Below are positions 18,051 through 27,281 of a DNA stretch of 64,000 nucleotides, piece by piece (positions within the stretch are counted from its first letter, which is position 1; each line of letters starts with the position of its first letter). The notes below the pieces were generated by a model. The model searched no databases. It was not told the origin of the DNA and saw only the letters and a list, made by a program, of their open reading frames with translations. The position numbers were made by a program, and so were the translations under genes. Source of the stretch: Mycolicibacterium porcinum (GTDB lineage Bacteria > Actinomycetota > Actinomycetes > Mycobacteriales > Mycobacteriaceae); NCBI GenBank assembly GCA_001942045.1, contig MSTD01000012.1, positions 62,001-126,000 of the forward strand, written 5' to 3'.

Positions 18051-19526
18051 GTGCGTATCCCCCTTCTTCGCTCCCTCGCTGTCGCCACGGCGTCAGCCGT
18101 GGTGCTCGGAACAGGGGTGGCCTGGACCCAGATCCGCTCCTTCGAGTCCGGCATCAACCACATCAGCTCAGCGGCGCTCGGTGGCGGCGGCGAGGACGGC
18201 GCCATCGACATCCTGCTGGTCGGTATGGACAGCCGCACCGATGCCCACGGCAACCCGCTGTCGGCCGAGGAGCTGGAGACGCTGCGCGCCGGCGACGACG
18301 TCTCGACCAACACCGACACCATCATCCTGGTCCGCATCCCCAACAACGGGAAGTCCGCCACCGCCATCTCCATCCCCCGCGATTCCTACGTCGAGGCACC
18401 GGGCTGGGGAAAGATGAAGATCAACGGTGTGTTCGGTGACGTCAAGCTCGACCGGATGAAGCAGCTCGTCGAGGTTCAGGGTGAAGATCCTGCCGTCGCC
18501 GAACCCAAGGCCACCGAAGCTGCCCGCGAAGAGCTGATCCAGACCGTCGCCGGACTGACCGGCGTGACGGTCGACCACTACGCCGAAATCGGCCTCCTCG
18601 GTTTCGCGTTGATCACCGACGCCCTCGGCGGCGTCAACGTGTGCCTCAAGGACGCTGTCTACGAACCCCTTTCGGGCGCCGACTTTCCCGCCGGCTGGCA
18701 GAAGCTCAACGGCCCGCAGGCGCTGAGCTTCGTTCGCCAGCGCCACGACCTGCCGCGCGGCGACCTCGACCGGGTGACCCGCCAGCAGTCGGTGATGGCC
18801 TCGCTGGCTCATGAGGTGATCTCCAGCCGGACGCTGTCCAGCCCGGGAACGCTGGGCCGGCTGCAGGATGCCGTGCAGCGCTCGGTGGTGATCTCCGACG
18901 GCTGGGACATCATGAATTTCGTCGAACAGCTGCAGAAGCTGGCGGCCGGCAGTGTGGCCTTCGCCACCATCCCGATCCTGCGGGAGGACGGCTGGAGCGA
19001 CGACGGCATGCAGAGCGTCGTCCGGGTGGATCCCGACGAGGTCCACCAGTGGGTGGCGAGCCTGCTGCAGGACCAGGATGCGGGCAAGACCGAGCAACTC
19101 AGCTATTCCCCGGAGAACACCACCGTCGAGGTGGTCAACGGCACCGACATCAACGGCCTGGCCGCCGCGGTGTCACAGGTGTTGAGCAACAAGGGATTCG
19201 TGCCCGGAGCCACCGGCAATCACGAGGGCGCTCCGCCGGTGTCCAGCCAGGTGCTGGCCGCCAAGGCCGACGACCTCGGCGCGCAGGCCGTGTCGAAGGA
19301 TCTCGGCGGGTTGCCGGTGAATGAGGACTCGTCGCTACCGCCCGGCGCGGTACGGGTGGTGCTGGCAGCGGACTACACCGGGCCGGGTTCCGACGGCAGC
19401 GACCCGTCCGCGGTGGGTCCGGCCGCCGTCGGCGACACCTACAGCGATACCGGTGAATCGGGTCCGCCACCGCCGCCGTCGCCGATCCTCAATGCGGGTT
19501 CGGACGATCCCAAGTGTGTGAACTGA
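18051..19526 (+). CDS. lcp1: LytR-CpsA-Psr ligase Lcp1
   Basis: Membrane-anchored LCP enzyme attaching arabinogalactan to peptidoglycan. Residues 1-25 are a single signal-anchor helix. The LCP domain follows (about 50-310) with DILLVGMDSR, the phosphate-binding arginines of SIPRDSYV and FVRQRHDLPRGDLDR. A LytR_C domain occupies about 355-445 and the tail is proline-rich. At 491 aa it is full length. The GTG at 18051 has TAGCCT (18039-18044) 6 nt upstream, so it is probably leaderless. It is divergent from rmlD, next to the genes that build its substrate. Confidence 0.9.
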   Translation: MRIPLLRSLAVATASAVVLGTGVAWTQIRSFESGINHISSAALGGGGEDGAIDILLVGMDSRTDAHGNPLSAEELETLRAGDDVSTNTDTIILVRIPNNGKSATAISIPRDSYVEAPGWGKMKINGVFGDVKLDRMKQLVEVQGEDPAVAEPKATEAAREELIQTVAGLTGVTVDHYAEIGLLGFALITDALGGVNVCLKDAVYEPLSGADFPAGWQKLNGPQALSFVRQRHDLPRGDLDRVTRQQSVMASLAHEVISSRTLSSPGTLGRLQDAVQRSVVISDGWDIMNFVEQLQKLAAGSVAFATIPILREDGWSDDGMQSVVRVDPDEVHQWVASLLQDQDAGKTEQLSYSPENTTVEVVNGTDINGLAAAVSQVLSNKGFVPGATGNHEGAPPVSSQVLAAKADDLGAQAVSKDLGGLPVNEDSSLPPGAVRVVLAADYTGPGSDGSDPSAVGPAAVGDTYSDTGESGPPPPPSPILNAGSDDPKCVN

Positions 19527-19551
19527 TCGTCCTCGAGTAAAACCAAGGGCT

Positions 19552-20256
19552 ATGAGCACAGTCAGCGCTGCCGTCCTCGATCCGTTGATGGCGGCAGATC
19601 CCGCCGGGCCGCGGATCACCTATTACGACGACGCGACCGGTGAGCGGATCGAGCTGTCGACGGTGACCATGGCCAATTGGGCCGCCAAGACCGCCAACCT
19701 GTTGCGCGACGAGATGGGGGCGGGCCCGGGAACGCGCGTGGCGGTGCTGCTGCCCGCGCACTGGCAGACCGCTGCGGTGTTGTTCGGGATCTGGTGGATC
19801 GGTGCCGAAGTCGTGCTGGACGGGGACGCCGACATGGCCCTGTGCGCCCGCGACCGGCTCGACGAGGCTGACGACGCGGTGTCCGGCGGCGAGGTCGCGG
19901 TGCTGTCGCTCGACCCCTTCGGCAAGTCGGCGCCGGATCTGCCGATCGGCGTCACCGACTACGCCACCGCGGTGCGGGTGCACGGCGATCAGATCGTGCC
20001 CGAGCAGTTTCCCGGTCCGGCGCTGGCCGGGCAGTCGGTCGCGCAGGTGCTGGAGGCCGCCCGAAATGCCGCGGCCGCACAGGGTTTCACCGCCGAGGAC
20101 CGGGTGCTGTCCACCGCGGACTGGGCCACACCCGACGAGTTGATCGCGAATCTGGTCGCGGTGTTCGCGGTCGGGGCGTCACTCGTGCAGGTGGCCAATC
20201 CCGATGCGGGCGCGCAGGAGCGGCGCCGTGCGACGGAGAAGGTCACCCGCGGTTAG
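19552..20256 (+). CDS. TIGR03089 family protein (Rv3268-like)
   Basis: Actinobacterial protein of 234 aa that looks like the N-terminal subdomain of an AMP-binding (acyl-CoA ligase) fold: the opening resembles ligase starts, and AVLLPAHWQTAAVLFGIWWIG matches the region before the ATP site. The P-loop and downstream catalytic domains are missing, as in the rest of this family, so adenylation activity is not expected. It lies 25 nt downstream of lcp1, probably in the same transcript, and is followed by a strong terminator. Confidence 0.75.
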   Translation: MSTVSAAVLDPLMAADPAGPRITYYDDATGERIELSTVTMANWAAKTANLLRDEMGAGPGTRVAVLLPAHWQTAAVLFGIWWIGAEVVLDGDADMALCARDRLDEADDAVSGGEVAVLSLDPFGKSAPDLPIGVTDYATAVRVHGDQIVPEQFPGPALAGQSVAQVLEAARNAAAAQGFTAEDRVLSTADWATPDELIANLVAVFAVGASLVQVANPDAGAQERRRATEKVTRG

Positions 20257-20298
20257 TTTTTCGCCGAGCAGTCCCCCGCAAGCGGGAGGGGCCCCCAC

Positions 20299-20336
20299 CA
20301 AAACTGCCCCTTTTCGCGTGAAAAGGAGCAGTTTTG
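20299..20336. terminator. Bidirectional intrinsic terminator
   Basis: A 17-bp stem with a single mismatch and a 4-nt GCGT loop. It has an A-run on one side and a T-run on the other, so it works for both the TIGR03089 gene and the convergent fadE25 gene. A shorter GC hairpin (CCCGC-AA-GCGGG) sits just upstream near 20275-20286. Confidence 0.85.
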
Positions 20337-20351
20337 TGTCTGGTCGCGAAG

Positions 20352-21521
20352 TTACTTGAGCAGGGCGCGGCTCATGACCACGCGCTGAATCTGGTTGGTG
20401 CCCTCGTAGATCTGGGTGATCTTGGCGTCACGCATCATCCGCTCGACCGGGAAGTCCACCGTGTAGCCCGCGCCGCCGAACAGCTGCACGGCGTCGGTGG
20501 TGACCTCCATGGCCACATCGGAAGCGAAGCACTTGCTCGCCGCCGAGATGAACCCGAGGTTGGTCTCGCCGCGCTCGGCACGCGCCGCCGCGTGGTAGAC
20601 CATCAGGCGCGCGGCCTCCAGCTTCATCGCCATGTCGGCCAGCATGAACTGCACGGCCTGGAAATCGGCGATGGCGGTACCGAACTGCTTGCGGTCCTTG
20701 GTGTAGGCGATCGCCGCATCGAGCGCACCCTGGGCGATACCGACGGCCTGCGCGCCGATCGTCGGGCGGGTGTGATCGAGGGTTGCCAGCGCGGTCTTGA
20801 AACCGGTTCCCGGTTCACCGATGATCCGGTCGCCCGGGATGCGGCAGTTCTCGAAGTACAGCTCGGTGGTCGGGCTGCCCTTGATGCCGAGCTTGCGCTC
20901 CTTGGGGCCGACGCTGAAGCCCTCGTCGTCCTTGTGCACCACGAACGCCGAGATGCCGTTGGCACCCTTGTCGGGGTCGGTCACCGCCATCACGGTGTAC
21001 CAGGTCGACTTGCCGCCGTTGGTGATCCAGCACTTGGTGCCGTTGAGGATCCAGTCGTCACCGTCGGCCTTGGCGCGGGTCCGCATGCCGGCCGCGTCGG
21101 AACCGGCCTCACGCTCGGAGAGCGCGTAGGAGGCCATCGCCTCGCCGGAGGCCAGCGACGGCAGCACCTGCTTCTTGAGCTCGTCGGAGCCGCGCAGGAT
21201 CAGGCCCATCGTGCCCAGCTTGTTCACCGCTGGAATCAGCGAGGCCGAGCAGTCGACGCGGGCCACTTCCTCGATCACGATGCAGGCCGCAACCGAGTCG
21301 GCGCCCTGGCCGCCGTACTCCTCCGGCACGTGAATCGCGTTGAAACCCGAGGCATTCAGAGCCTGCAGAGCTTCCTCGGGGAAGCGGGCGTTCTCGTCGA
21401 CATCAGCGGCGTGGGGGGCGATTTCCTTCTCCGCCAGCGCCCGGATCGCGGCCCGGAGCTCCTGGTGCTCCTCGGGCAACTGAAACAAATCGAAAGATGG
21501 GTTACCGCCCCAGCCAGCCAT
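20352..21521 (-). CDS. fadE25: Acyl-CoA dehydrogenase FadE25
   Basis: FAD-dependent acyl-CoA dehydrogenase, 389 aa, the usual length. ALSEREAGSDAAGM and CWITNGG are the flavin/substrate signatures; the catalytic base is Glu373 in QIYEGTNQ near the C-terminus. It catalyses the first oxidation of beta-oxidation or branched-chain degradation. A GGGAGA motif precedes ATG 21521. The divergent TetR gene and a shared palindrome at 21607-21621 suggest regulation by acyl-CoA-type ligands. Confidence 0.94.
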   Translation of the reverse strand: MAGWGGNPSFDLFQLPEEHQELRAAIRALAEKEIAPHAADVDENARFPEEALQALNASGFNAIHVPEEYGGQGADSVAACIVIEEVARVDCSASLIPAVNKLGTMGLILRGSDELKKQVLPSLASGEAMASYALSEREAGSDAAGMRTRAKADGDDWILNGTKCWITNGGKSTWYTVMAVTDPDKGANGISAFVVHKDDEGFSVGPKERKLGIKGSPTTELYFENCRIPGDRIIGEPGTGFKTALATLDHTRPTIGAQAVGIAQGALDAAIAYTKDRKQFGTAIADFQAVQFMLADMAMKLEAARLMVYHAAARAERGETNLGFISAASKCFASDVAMEVTTDAVQLFGGAGYTVDFPVERMMRDAKITQIYEGTNQIQRVVMSRALLK

Positions 21522-21606
21522 GATCTTCTCCCTAGCTCTGCGCTCTTGGCTCTCTTGGATCAATCGTTGCGCGGACCGCACATCGAGTGCATCGCCCTGC
21601 TACTTT

Positions 21607-21621
21607 TGGTACTCAGTACCA
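21607..21621. promoter_or_regulatory. Perfect 15-bp palindrome, TetR operator candidate
   Basis: TGGTACT-C-AGTACCA is a perfect inverted repeat in the 135-nt region between divergent fadE25 and the TetR-family gene. A similar half-site (GGCACTCAGTCCC) follows about 15 nt later. Position and symmetry fit a binding site for the adjacent TetR protein controlling both genes. Confidence 0.65.
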
Positions 21622-21656
21622 TAGCATCGGCACTCAGTCCCAGGAAAGGTGCGCTC

Positions 21657-22313
21657 ATGCCCGATCTGCCAAGCACCCGGGAGCGCCTGGTGAGCGCGGC
21701 GTTCGAACTGTTCGAAGAGCGTGGGTACGAGGCCACCAGCGTCGACGACATCGCGGCCCGCGCGCAGGTGGGACGCACCACCGCGTTTCGTCAGTTCCGC
21801 TCGAAAGAGGCGTTGATCTTTCCCGATCACGAAGAGTTGCTCCGCCGAGCCGACGAGCGGCTGTCGGCGGCACCCGCCGAAGCGCTCCCGGCCGAAGTCA
21901 TCGCGGTGGCAACCACCTCGGTATTCGAGAACTACCTCGCCGAGGGCGAGCGTGCCCGGACGCGGTACCGGCTCACCCGCTCGGTGCCTGCCCTGCGCGA
22001 CTTCGAAACGGCCGTGGTGTCGCGGTATGTCCGGCTGTTCAGCAGACACCTGCGCACCGCGCAGGCCGGGGATTGGACGGCGGACCTACGCGCCGAGCTC
22101 TTCGCCAACGCGGTGGTGGCCGCACACAACCATGTGCTGCGCCGATGGCTGCGCGGCGACGCGACAAACCCGCGGTCGGACCTCGCCGAGGCCCTCGCCG
22201 CGACCTGGCCGATCTACCGGGGCGGCACCGGCCGCACCGCGGTCGTGGTGATGTCGACCGATGAACCGATCGAGTCCCTGACCCCCCGCATACGCGAGCT
22301 GATCGGGGATTGA
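21657..22313 (+). CDS. TetR-family transcriptional regulator
   Basis: Repressor-type regulator of 218 aa. The N-terminal TetR_N helix-turn-helix is clear (AAFELFEERGYEATSVDDIA, then VGRTTAFRQFRSKEAL); the C-terminal helical domain is variable and would bind an acyl or other lipophilic ligand. ATG 21657 has AGGAAAGG 7 nt upstream. It is divergent from fadE25, whose promoter region it shares, so it probably controls fatty-acid dehydrogenation and itself. Confidence 0.88.
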   Translation: MPDLPSTRERLVSAAFELFEERGYEATSVDDIAARAQVGRTTAFRQFRSKEALIFPDHEELLRRADERLSAAPAEALPAEVIAVATTSVFENYLAEGERARTRYRLTRSVPALRDFETAVVSRYVRLFSRHLRTAQAGDWTADLRAELFANAVVAAHNHVLRRWLRGDATNPRSDLAEALAATWPIYRGGTGRTAVVVMSTDEPIESLTPRIRELIGD

Positions 22314-22315
22314 CT

Positions 22316-22849
22316 TCAGTCGTTGCCCAACAGGCGATCGCGCAACGCGGCGTCCTTCGCCAACACCATGGCTTCCAGATCCTCCTGGAACTTCACCATC
22401 CGCGCCTGCAGCGCCGGATCTGACGAGCCGAGGATGCGCACCGCCAGTAGGCCCGCATTGCGTGCTCCGCCAATGGAAACCGTCGCCACCGGCACCCCGG
22501 CGGGCATCTGCACGATCGACAGCAACGAGTCCATGCCGTCGAGTCGGGCCAGCGGCACCGGGACCCCGATCACCGGCAGCGGGGTAGCAGACGCCACCAT
22601 CCCGGGCAGGTGTGCGGCCCCGCCGGCTCCGGCGATGATCACCTCGACACCTCGGCCCGCAGCGGTCTTGGCGTAGTCGAGCATGCGTTGCGGGGTGCGG
22701 TGGGCGGAGACCACACCGACCTCGAACGGCACCTCGAACTCGGCAAGCGCCTCCGCCGCGTCGGACATCACCGACCAGTCGCTGTCACTGCCCATGATGA
22801 GCCCGACCCTCGGCCCCGAGCCCGTCGCTTCGTCAGTCACCGTGTTCAT
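22316..22849 (-). CDS. purE: N5-carboxyaminoimidazole ribonucleotide mutase
   Basis: Class I PurE: converts N5-CAIR to CAIR in de novo purine synthesis. The 177 aa show [10 protein letters not shown], the catalytic SAHRTP and the [14 protein letters not shown] loop. It starts at ATG 22849, overlapping the end of purK by 17 nt; a second GTG at 22840 is possible. Together with purK it replaces the single-step class II enzyme. Confidence 0.95.
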   Translation of the reverse strand: MNTVTDEATGSGPRVGLIMGSDSDWSVMSDAAEALAEFEVPFEVGVVSAHRTPQRMLDYAKTAAGRGVEVIIAGAGGAAHLPGMVASATPLPVIGVPVPLARLDGMDSLLSIVQMPAGVPVATVSIGGARNAGLLAVRILGSSDPALQARMVKFQEDLEAMVLAKDAALRDRLLGND

Positions 22850-24029
22850 CCCATCCGTCGGTCCACTCGCCGTGTGACAACCAGTGCGCGGCTCGCACCG
22901 CACGCTCGCGGAGTTCGTCCATGTCCGTGCCGATGATGTTGACGTGCCCGAGTTTGCGTCCGGGCCGCTCCCCCTTGCCGTACAGGTGCACCTTCGCGTC
23001 GGGGATCCGGGCGAACAGGTGGTGCAGCCGCTCGTCCATCGACATCGTCGGCGTCTGCGGTGCCCCGAGCACGTTGGCCATCACCGCCGCGGGCGCGATC
23101 GCCGCGGTGTCACCGAGCGGGTAGTCCAGCACCGCACGCAGATGCTGCTCGAACTGGCTGGTGACCGCGCCGTCCATGGTCCAATGCCCGGAGTTGTGCG
23201 GACGCATGGCCAGCTCGTTGACCAGCAACGTGCCGTCGACCGTCTCGAACAACTCGACGGCTAGCACGCCGACCACACCCAGCTCGTTGGCCACCCGGAG
23301 GCCGAGTTCTTGTGCGGCCGAACCGAGTTCGTCGGACAGGCCGGGGGCCGGGGCGTACACCTCGACGCAGATGCCGTCGCGCTGCACGGTTTCCACAACG
23401 GGCCAGGCCGCGCCCTGCCCGAACGGCGAGCGGGCCACCAGCGCGGCGAGTTCACGGCGCATCGCGACCCGTTCCTCGGCCAGCACGGGGACCCCGTCGG
23501 CCAGATACCCGGCCACGACCTCACGCGCGGAGGCCAGGTCGTCGGCCATCACCACGCCCTTGCCGTCGTAGCCGCCGCGCACGGTCTTGATCACCACGGG
23601 ACCGTCGATCTGCCGCACGAACTCCTCGACATCGGCGACCGAGGTGATCTCGGCGAAGCGCGGCACCGGGGCCCCCAGGCTGTGCAGCTTGCGCCGCATG
23701 AGCAGCTTGTCCTGGGCGTGCACCAGCGCCTGCGGCGGCGGATTGACCGTGACCCCTTCGGCGACGAGCGTCTCCAGATGTTCGGTCGGCACGTGCTCGT
23801 GATCGAACGTCAGCACCGTCGCGCCTGCCGCGGCCTTGCGCAGGGCTGCCAGGTCGGTGTGGGAACCGATGACGACGTCGGGGGTGACCTGCGCGGCGGA
23901 TTCGTCCGGCCCGGCGGACAGCACCCGCAGGGTCTGCCCGAGCGCGATGGCCGCCTGGTGCGTCATCCGCGCGAGCTGGCCGCCGCCGATCATCGCCACG
24001 ACAGGTGGCTTGTTGGGAGTTGTCGGCAC
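22833..24029 (-). CDS. purK: N5-carboxyaminoimidazole ribonucleotide synthase
   Basis: ATP-grasp enzyme making N5-CAIR from AIR, bicarbonate and ATP, supplying PurE. It has 398 aa from GTG 24029, just before [14 protein letters not shown]-grasp hallmarks include [19 protein letters not shown] and [14 protein letters not shown]. An earlier ATG at 24080 or 24143 is open but adds a non-conserved leader. It is divergent from the GtrA gene. Confidence 0.94.
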   Translation of the reverse strand: MPTTPNKPPVVAMIGGGQLARMTHQAAIALGQTLRVLSAGPDESAAQVTPDVVIGSHTDLAALRKAAAGATVLTFDHEHVPTEHLETLVAEGVTVNPPPQALVHAQDKLLMRRKLHSLGAPVPRFAEITSVADVEEFVRQIDGPVVIKTVRGGYDGKGVVMADDLASAREVVAGYLADGVPVLAEERVAMRRELAALVARSPFGQGAAWPVVETVQRDGICVEVYAPAPGLSDELGSAAQELGLRVANELGVVGVLAVELFETVDGTLLVNELAMRPHNSGHWTMDGAVTSQFEQHLRAVLDYPLGDTAAIAPAAVMANVLGAPQTPTMSMDERLHHLFARIPDAKVHLYGKGERPGRKLGHVNIIGTDMDELRERAVRAAHWLSHGEWTDGWDEHGD

Positions 24030-24152
24030 GCCCTCTATGGTGTCATGCGCGAATTCATGTCCTCGCCATGACCGGCGCATTGACCTGCGGTAAAGCTCGG
24101 GCGTCCGCAGCGATGCGGCATCGGACGGCGCATTTACGTACACTGCCTAGCT

Positions 24153-24815
24153 GTGTCCTTCGCCGATGCGACAATCGCTCGATTGCCGCGATTCGTCCGT
24201 CCCTACGCCGAGCGCCATCACGAACTGATCAAGTTCGCGATCGTCGGTGCGACGACGTTCGTCATCGATTCGGCGATCTTCTACACCCTCAAGCTCACGG
24301 TGCTGGAGCCCAAGCCGGTCACCGCCAAGATCATCGCCGGCATCGTCGCGGTCATCGCCTCCTACATCCTGAACCGGGAATGGAGCTTCCAGAACCGCGG
24401 CGGCCGCGAGCGTCATCACGAGGCCCTGCTGTTCTTCGCGTTCAGCGGTGTGGGCGTGCTGCTGTCGATGCTGCCGCTGTACTTCTCCAGTTACGTACTG
24501 GGGCTCCGGGTTCCCGAGGTCTCACTCACGGTGGAGAACATCGCCGACTTCATCTCGGCCTACATCCTGGGCAACCTGCTGCAGATGGCGTTCCGGTTCT
24601 GGGCGTTCCGCCGCTGGGTGTTCCCCGACGAGTTCGTCGACAAGCCGGATCTGGCGCTGGAGTCCACGCTCACCGGCGGCGGCTTCGTGGAGGCGTTCGA
24701 GGATCACTCCGAGCACAAGTCAGCGACCGTGACGCCCCTACGGCGGCCGGGCCGCCGCGGCAAGGCGCGTCAGCTCGGCGACTCTTCAGAACCCAGGGTG
24801 TCGAAGACTTCGTGA
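24153..24815 (+). CDS. GtrA-family membrane protein
   Basis: Four-helix membrane protein of the GtrA/DPMS family (220 aa), linked to flipping or handling polyprenyl-linked sugars for cell-wall polysaccharides. Hydrophobic segments lie at about 27-48, 57-76, 90-112 and 127-150, with the family's FxxVGxxxFxxD-type opening (KFAIVGATTFVID). The GTG at 24153 has TACACT at 24139-24144, 8 nt upstream, for a leaderless start. The C-terminal 50 residues are charged and its last 46 nt overlap the convergent PH-domain gene. It is equivalent to Rv3277. Confidence 0.85.
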   Translation: MSFADATIARLPRFVRPYAERHHELIKFAIVGATTFVIDSAIFYTLKLTVLEPKPVTAKIIAGIVAVIASYILNREWSFQNRGGRERHHEALLFFAFSGVGVLLSMLPLYFSSYVLGLRVPEVSLTVENIADFISAYILGNLLQMAFRFWAFRRWVFPDEFVDKPDLALESTLTGGGFVEAFEDHSEHKSATVTPLRRPGRRGKARQLGDSSEPRVSKTS

Positions 24816-25288
24816 TACAGCAGTGAGTGCACCTGTTCCACGCGCGGAATGTCGTGGAATTCCAGGGGATCCTGCGACGCCGATTCAATGATCAGCGTGC
24901 CGGTGCGCAACACGCGATCGGTCAACCCGTGGCGGAACTCGACGCTGTTGATCCGTGCGAGCGGGATGTCGATGCCGGAGCGGGTCAGTAGCCCGTGCCG
25001 GAACATCACCCGCCGGTCGGTGATGACGAAGTGCGTCGTCCACCAGTTCAGGAACGGCCAGACTGTCAGCCAGCCGACCACGACGAGCCAGATCGCCCCG
25101 ATGACGATGAACAGCACGTTCTTGGCGGTGGCCTGCCAATCCAGGGCGTTCACCACGGCAGCGACGAACGCCGCTGCCGCGCTGGTCAACACCAGGACGA
25201 GAACCGCACCGATCAGACGTTTCCAGTGCGGGTGCCGGTGCAACACCACCTGCTCGTCGTTTGCCAGAACATTCTCGGGGTAACCCAC
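24770..25288 (-). CDS. Membrane PH-domain (YdbS-like) protein
   Basis: Protein of 172 aa with two transmembrane helices (about 24-47 and 55-80) followed by a bacterial PH/bPH2 domain beginning WWTTHFVITDRRV, the diagnostic motif of this family. It matches Rv3278c. The function is not established; related proteins are membrane-associated and stress- or division-linked. GTG 25288 is preceded by TAGAGT (25295-25300) with 6 nt between, so its leaderless promoter overlaps the birA stop codon. Confidence 0.85.
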   Translation of the reverse strand: MGYPENVLANDEQVVLHRHPHWKRLIGAVLVLVLTSAAAAFVAAVVNALDWQATAKNVLFIVIGAIWLVVVGWLTVWPFLNWWTTHFVITDRRVMFRHGLLTRSGIDIPLARINSVEFRHGLTDRVLRTGTLIIESASQDPLEFHDIPRVEQVHSLLYHEVFDTLGSEESPS

Positions 25289-25297
25289 GGCAGCACT

Positions 25298-26107
25298 CTA
25301 CGGCGCATCGGGCCGTAGGTGCGTGATGTCACCGGCCGACACCGTGACCCGTTCGGTCCCGGTGTCGATGATCAACCGCCCGAGCTCATCGACGTCGACG
25401 GCCGTGCCCACCAACGTGTTGTCCCCCGGCAGGATCGCGCGGACCCGGCTGCCGATGGTGACGCTGCGTTCGCGGTAGTCGGCGGCCAGCTTCGGATCCG
25501 AACGGCGCCAGCCGGCGAATCGGGCGGCCAGATGCCGCAGCAGCGACTCGGCCAGCGGATTGCGGTCCACGGTCCCGGCCCCGAGCTGCGACAGTGAGGT
25601 GGCGCGCGGGTCCGGCGCCTCGTCGGCGGTCATCGTCACGTTCAGGCCGAGCCCGACGACGACGACCGGCGCCGGCGACGCCACCTCGGCGAGGATTCCC
25701 GCCAGCTTTCCTCCACCGGGGCGGACCAGGACGTCATTCGGCCATTTGAGGCCGACGCGCACGCCGGTCACCTCGGCAACGGCGTCGACGACGGCGACGC
25801 CGGTGGCCAGCGGCAGCCATCCCCAACTGTCCGCGGACACCCCTGCCGCGTCCACGCCGACCGACAACGCCAACTGCGACCGGGCCGGCGCCGACCACTG
25901 CCTGCCGTGCCTGCCGCGCCCGGCGTTCTGGTACTCGGCCAACAACACCGCGCCCGCGATCTGCTCACCGGCGGCGGCCCGGGCCAGCAGATCGGCGTTG
26001 GTGGATCCGGTTTCGGCGACGACGTCGAGCCGGCGCCAGGGCTCGGTCAATCCGGCACGCAGGGCGGTGACATCGAGCGGCGGGCGGTTGGGCTGGCGAT
26101 CATCCAT
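25298..26107 (-). CDS. birA: Biotin-[acetyl-CoA carboxylase] ligase
   Basis: Monofunctional (group I, no DNA-binding domain) biotin protein ligase, 269 aa. It makes biotinyl-AMP and loads biotin onto AccA3 (Lys564 of the gene at 38.9-40.7 kb). Key motifs are GRGRHGRQW (ATP/biotin-AMP loop), KWPNDVL and KLAGIL. The position between the PH gene and accD5 is the mycobacterial standard, but here a 7-kb catabolic block separates it from accD5. Only 31 nt separate it from the kshA-like gene upstream, so read-through is possible. Confidence 0.94.
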   Translation of the reverse strand: MDDRQPNRPPLDVTALRAGLTEPWRRLDVVAETGSTNADLLARAAAGEQIAGAVLLAEYQNAGRGRHGRQWSAPARSQLALSVGVDAAGVSADSWGWLPLATGVAVVDAVAEVTGVRVGLKWPNDVLVRPGGGKLAGILAEVASPAPVVVVGLGLNVTMTADEAPDPRATSLSQLGAGTVDRNPLAESLLRHLAARFAGWRRSDPKLAADYRERSVTIGSRVRAILPGDNTLVGTAVDVDELGRLIIDTGTERVTVSAGDITHLRPDAP

Positions 26108-26138
26108 GGGCCGTCAGCTTATTCGCACCGGTAACCGG

Positions 26139-27248
26139 TCACCGCTTGGCCAGGTTGGCCGCGACCTCCTCGTGCCACAACTCGTTGGCGTGCGTGGTGT
26201 CGACCTCTTGCTCGAACCGCGCCGTCATATCCGGGGCGACGTCGGCGACATCGACGTAGAACTGCTCGTACCACCGGCGATGGTGGTAGACCGGACCGTC
26301 CTCTTCGGTCAGCAGCGGGTTGTCGATGCGCGTCTTGTTCTTCCAGATCTCGACGTCTTCCATGAAGCCGTCTCCGAACGACCGGCTCATCGTCGCGGCC
26401 AGTTTCTCCGCCTTGTCGGCGGGCAGTGCGGGATTCCGCTGGACCGCGACGCCCCACTGCAACACGAACGAGTTGTGCGTCACCGGATAGTGGCAGTTGA
26501 TCAGGGCGATCTCGACGGTGAAATCCGGAGCGAGATCGTTGTGCAGCCAGTTGATCATGTACGCCGGGCCGAAATACGTTGCCTCCGAACGCAGATAGGT
26601 GCCGTCCCAGAGTTCTCGGGTGGCGTAGTCCGGACGCGGCTTGGACTCCATGAACTGGCTCGCGGTGTGGCCTTCGATGACGTTCTTGAAGTACGTCGGG
26701 TAGGCGTGGTGGATATAGAAGAAGTGCGCCATGTCCACGTTGTTGTCGACGATCTCGCGGCAGTGCGATCCCTCGATCAGGATCGAATTCCATTGCCACG
26801 GTGACCAGATGCCGTCCTCGTAGCCTTCGATGGTGGGCGGGATCAGCTCGTCGGTGGGGGTCGAGCCTTCCGGGTCGTGCCATACCAGCAGCTGACCGTT
26901 GACCTCGCACGTGTGCCATTTACGGGTGCGCGCCAACCGCGGGGTGCGCTTGGCGTACGGCACAAGCTTGCATTTGCCGTCGCCGCCCCAACGCCAGTCG
27001 TGGAACGGGCAGGCCAGGTTGTCGTCCTTCACCGATCCCATCGACAGATCGCCGCCCATGTGCCGGCAGTACGAATCGAGCACGTGCAGTTCGCCCGCGG
27101 AGTCGGAATAGACGACGAGCTTGGTACCGAACGCCTCGATGCCGTGTGGCTGCCCGTCCCGGAATGTTTCAGCGAGCCCGATGCAGTGCCAGCCGCGGGC
27201 GAACCGCGTCATCTCCGCACCGGCGTCGATTTCCCGGATGTCACTCAT
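26139..27248 (-). CDS. KshA-type Rieske oxygenase (3-ketosteroid 9-alpha-hydroxylase oxygenase)
   Basis: Terminal oxygenase of a two-component Rieske system, 369 aa. The [2Fe-2S] ligands are Cys61/His63 and Cys80/His83 (CRH ... CPFH); the mononuclear iron site is NNVDMAHFFYIH, with His175 and His180. The sequence is of the KshA type, which 9-alpha-hydroxylates 3-ketosteroids so that, after delta-1 dehydrogenation, ring B opens; the reductase KshB is not in the window. The adjacent KstD-type gene supports this. Its start lies in a mini-ORF overlap (27241-27279), with an AGGTAG Shine-Dalgarno inside that mini-ORF. The exact steroid is unknown. Confidence 0.85.
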   Translation of the reverse strand: MSDIREIDAGAEMTRFARGWHCIGLAETFRDGQPHGIEAFGTKLVVYSDSAGELHVLDSYCRHMGGDLSMGSVKDDNLACPFHDWRWGGDGKCKLVPYAKRTPRLARTRKWHTCEVNGQLLVWHDPEGSTPTDELIPPTIEGYEDGIWSPWQWNSILIEGSHCREIVDNNVDMAHFFYIHHAYPTYFKNVIEGHTASQFMESKPRPDYATRELWDGTYLRSEATYFGPAYMINWLHNDLAPDFTVEIALINCHYPVTHNSFVLQWGVAVQRNPALPADKAEKLAATMSRSFGDGFMEDVEIWKNKTRIDNPLLTEEDGPVYHHRRWYEQFYVDVADVAPDMTARFEQEVDTTHANELWHEEVAANLAKR

Positions 27249-27279
27249 CGCTACCTCGATTCTTCGCGCAAGCGCTCAT
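27241..27279 (-). CDS. 12-codon mini-ORF bridging kstD and kshA genes
   Basis: An ATG sharing its A with the TGA of the KstD-type gene (TGATG) opens a 12-residue frame, Met-Ser-Ala-Cys-Ala-Lys-Asn-Arg-Gly-Ser-Asp-Glu. Its last codons overlap the kshA-type start (GATGAGTGA). The first six codons are identical to those of another mini-ORF at 35363-35395. The arrangement would pass ribosomes from one gene to the next. Whether the peptide itself matters is unknown; coding status rests on architecture and repetition only. Confidence 0.45.
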   Translation of the reverse strand: MSACAKNRGSDE

Positions 27280-27281
27280 CA
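27260..27281 (-). repeat. 22-bp repeated element at a stop codon (copy 1)
   Basis: Read on the minus strand, it begins with the TGA stop of the KstD-type gene followed by TGAGCGCTTGCGCGAAGAA. The identical 22 bases occur at 35361-35382 on the plus strand, also beginning at a stop codon. No other copy was noticed in the window. Confidence 0.85.

Noticed and set aside
20334..21656. Plus-strand frame opposite fadE25 continuous with the TetR gene
   Set aside because: Only the part from ATG 21657 is TetR-like and has a Shine-Dalgarno; the upstream part is an antisense shadow.
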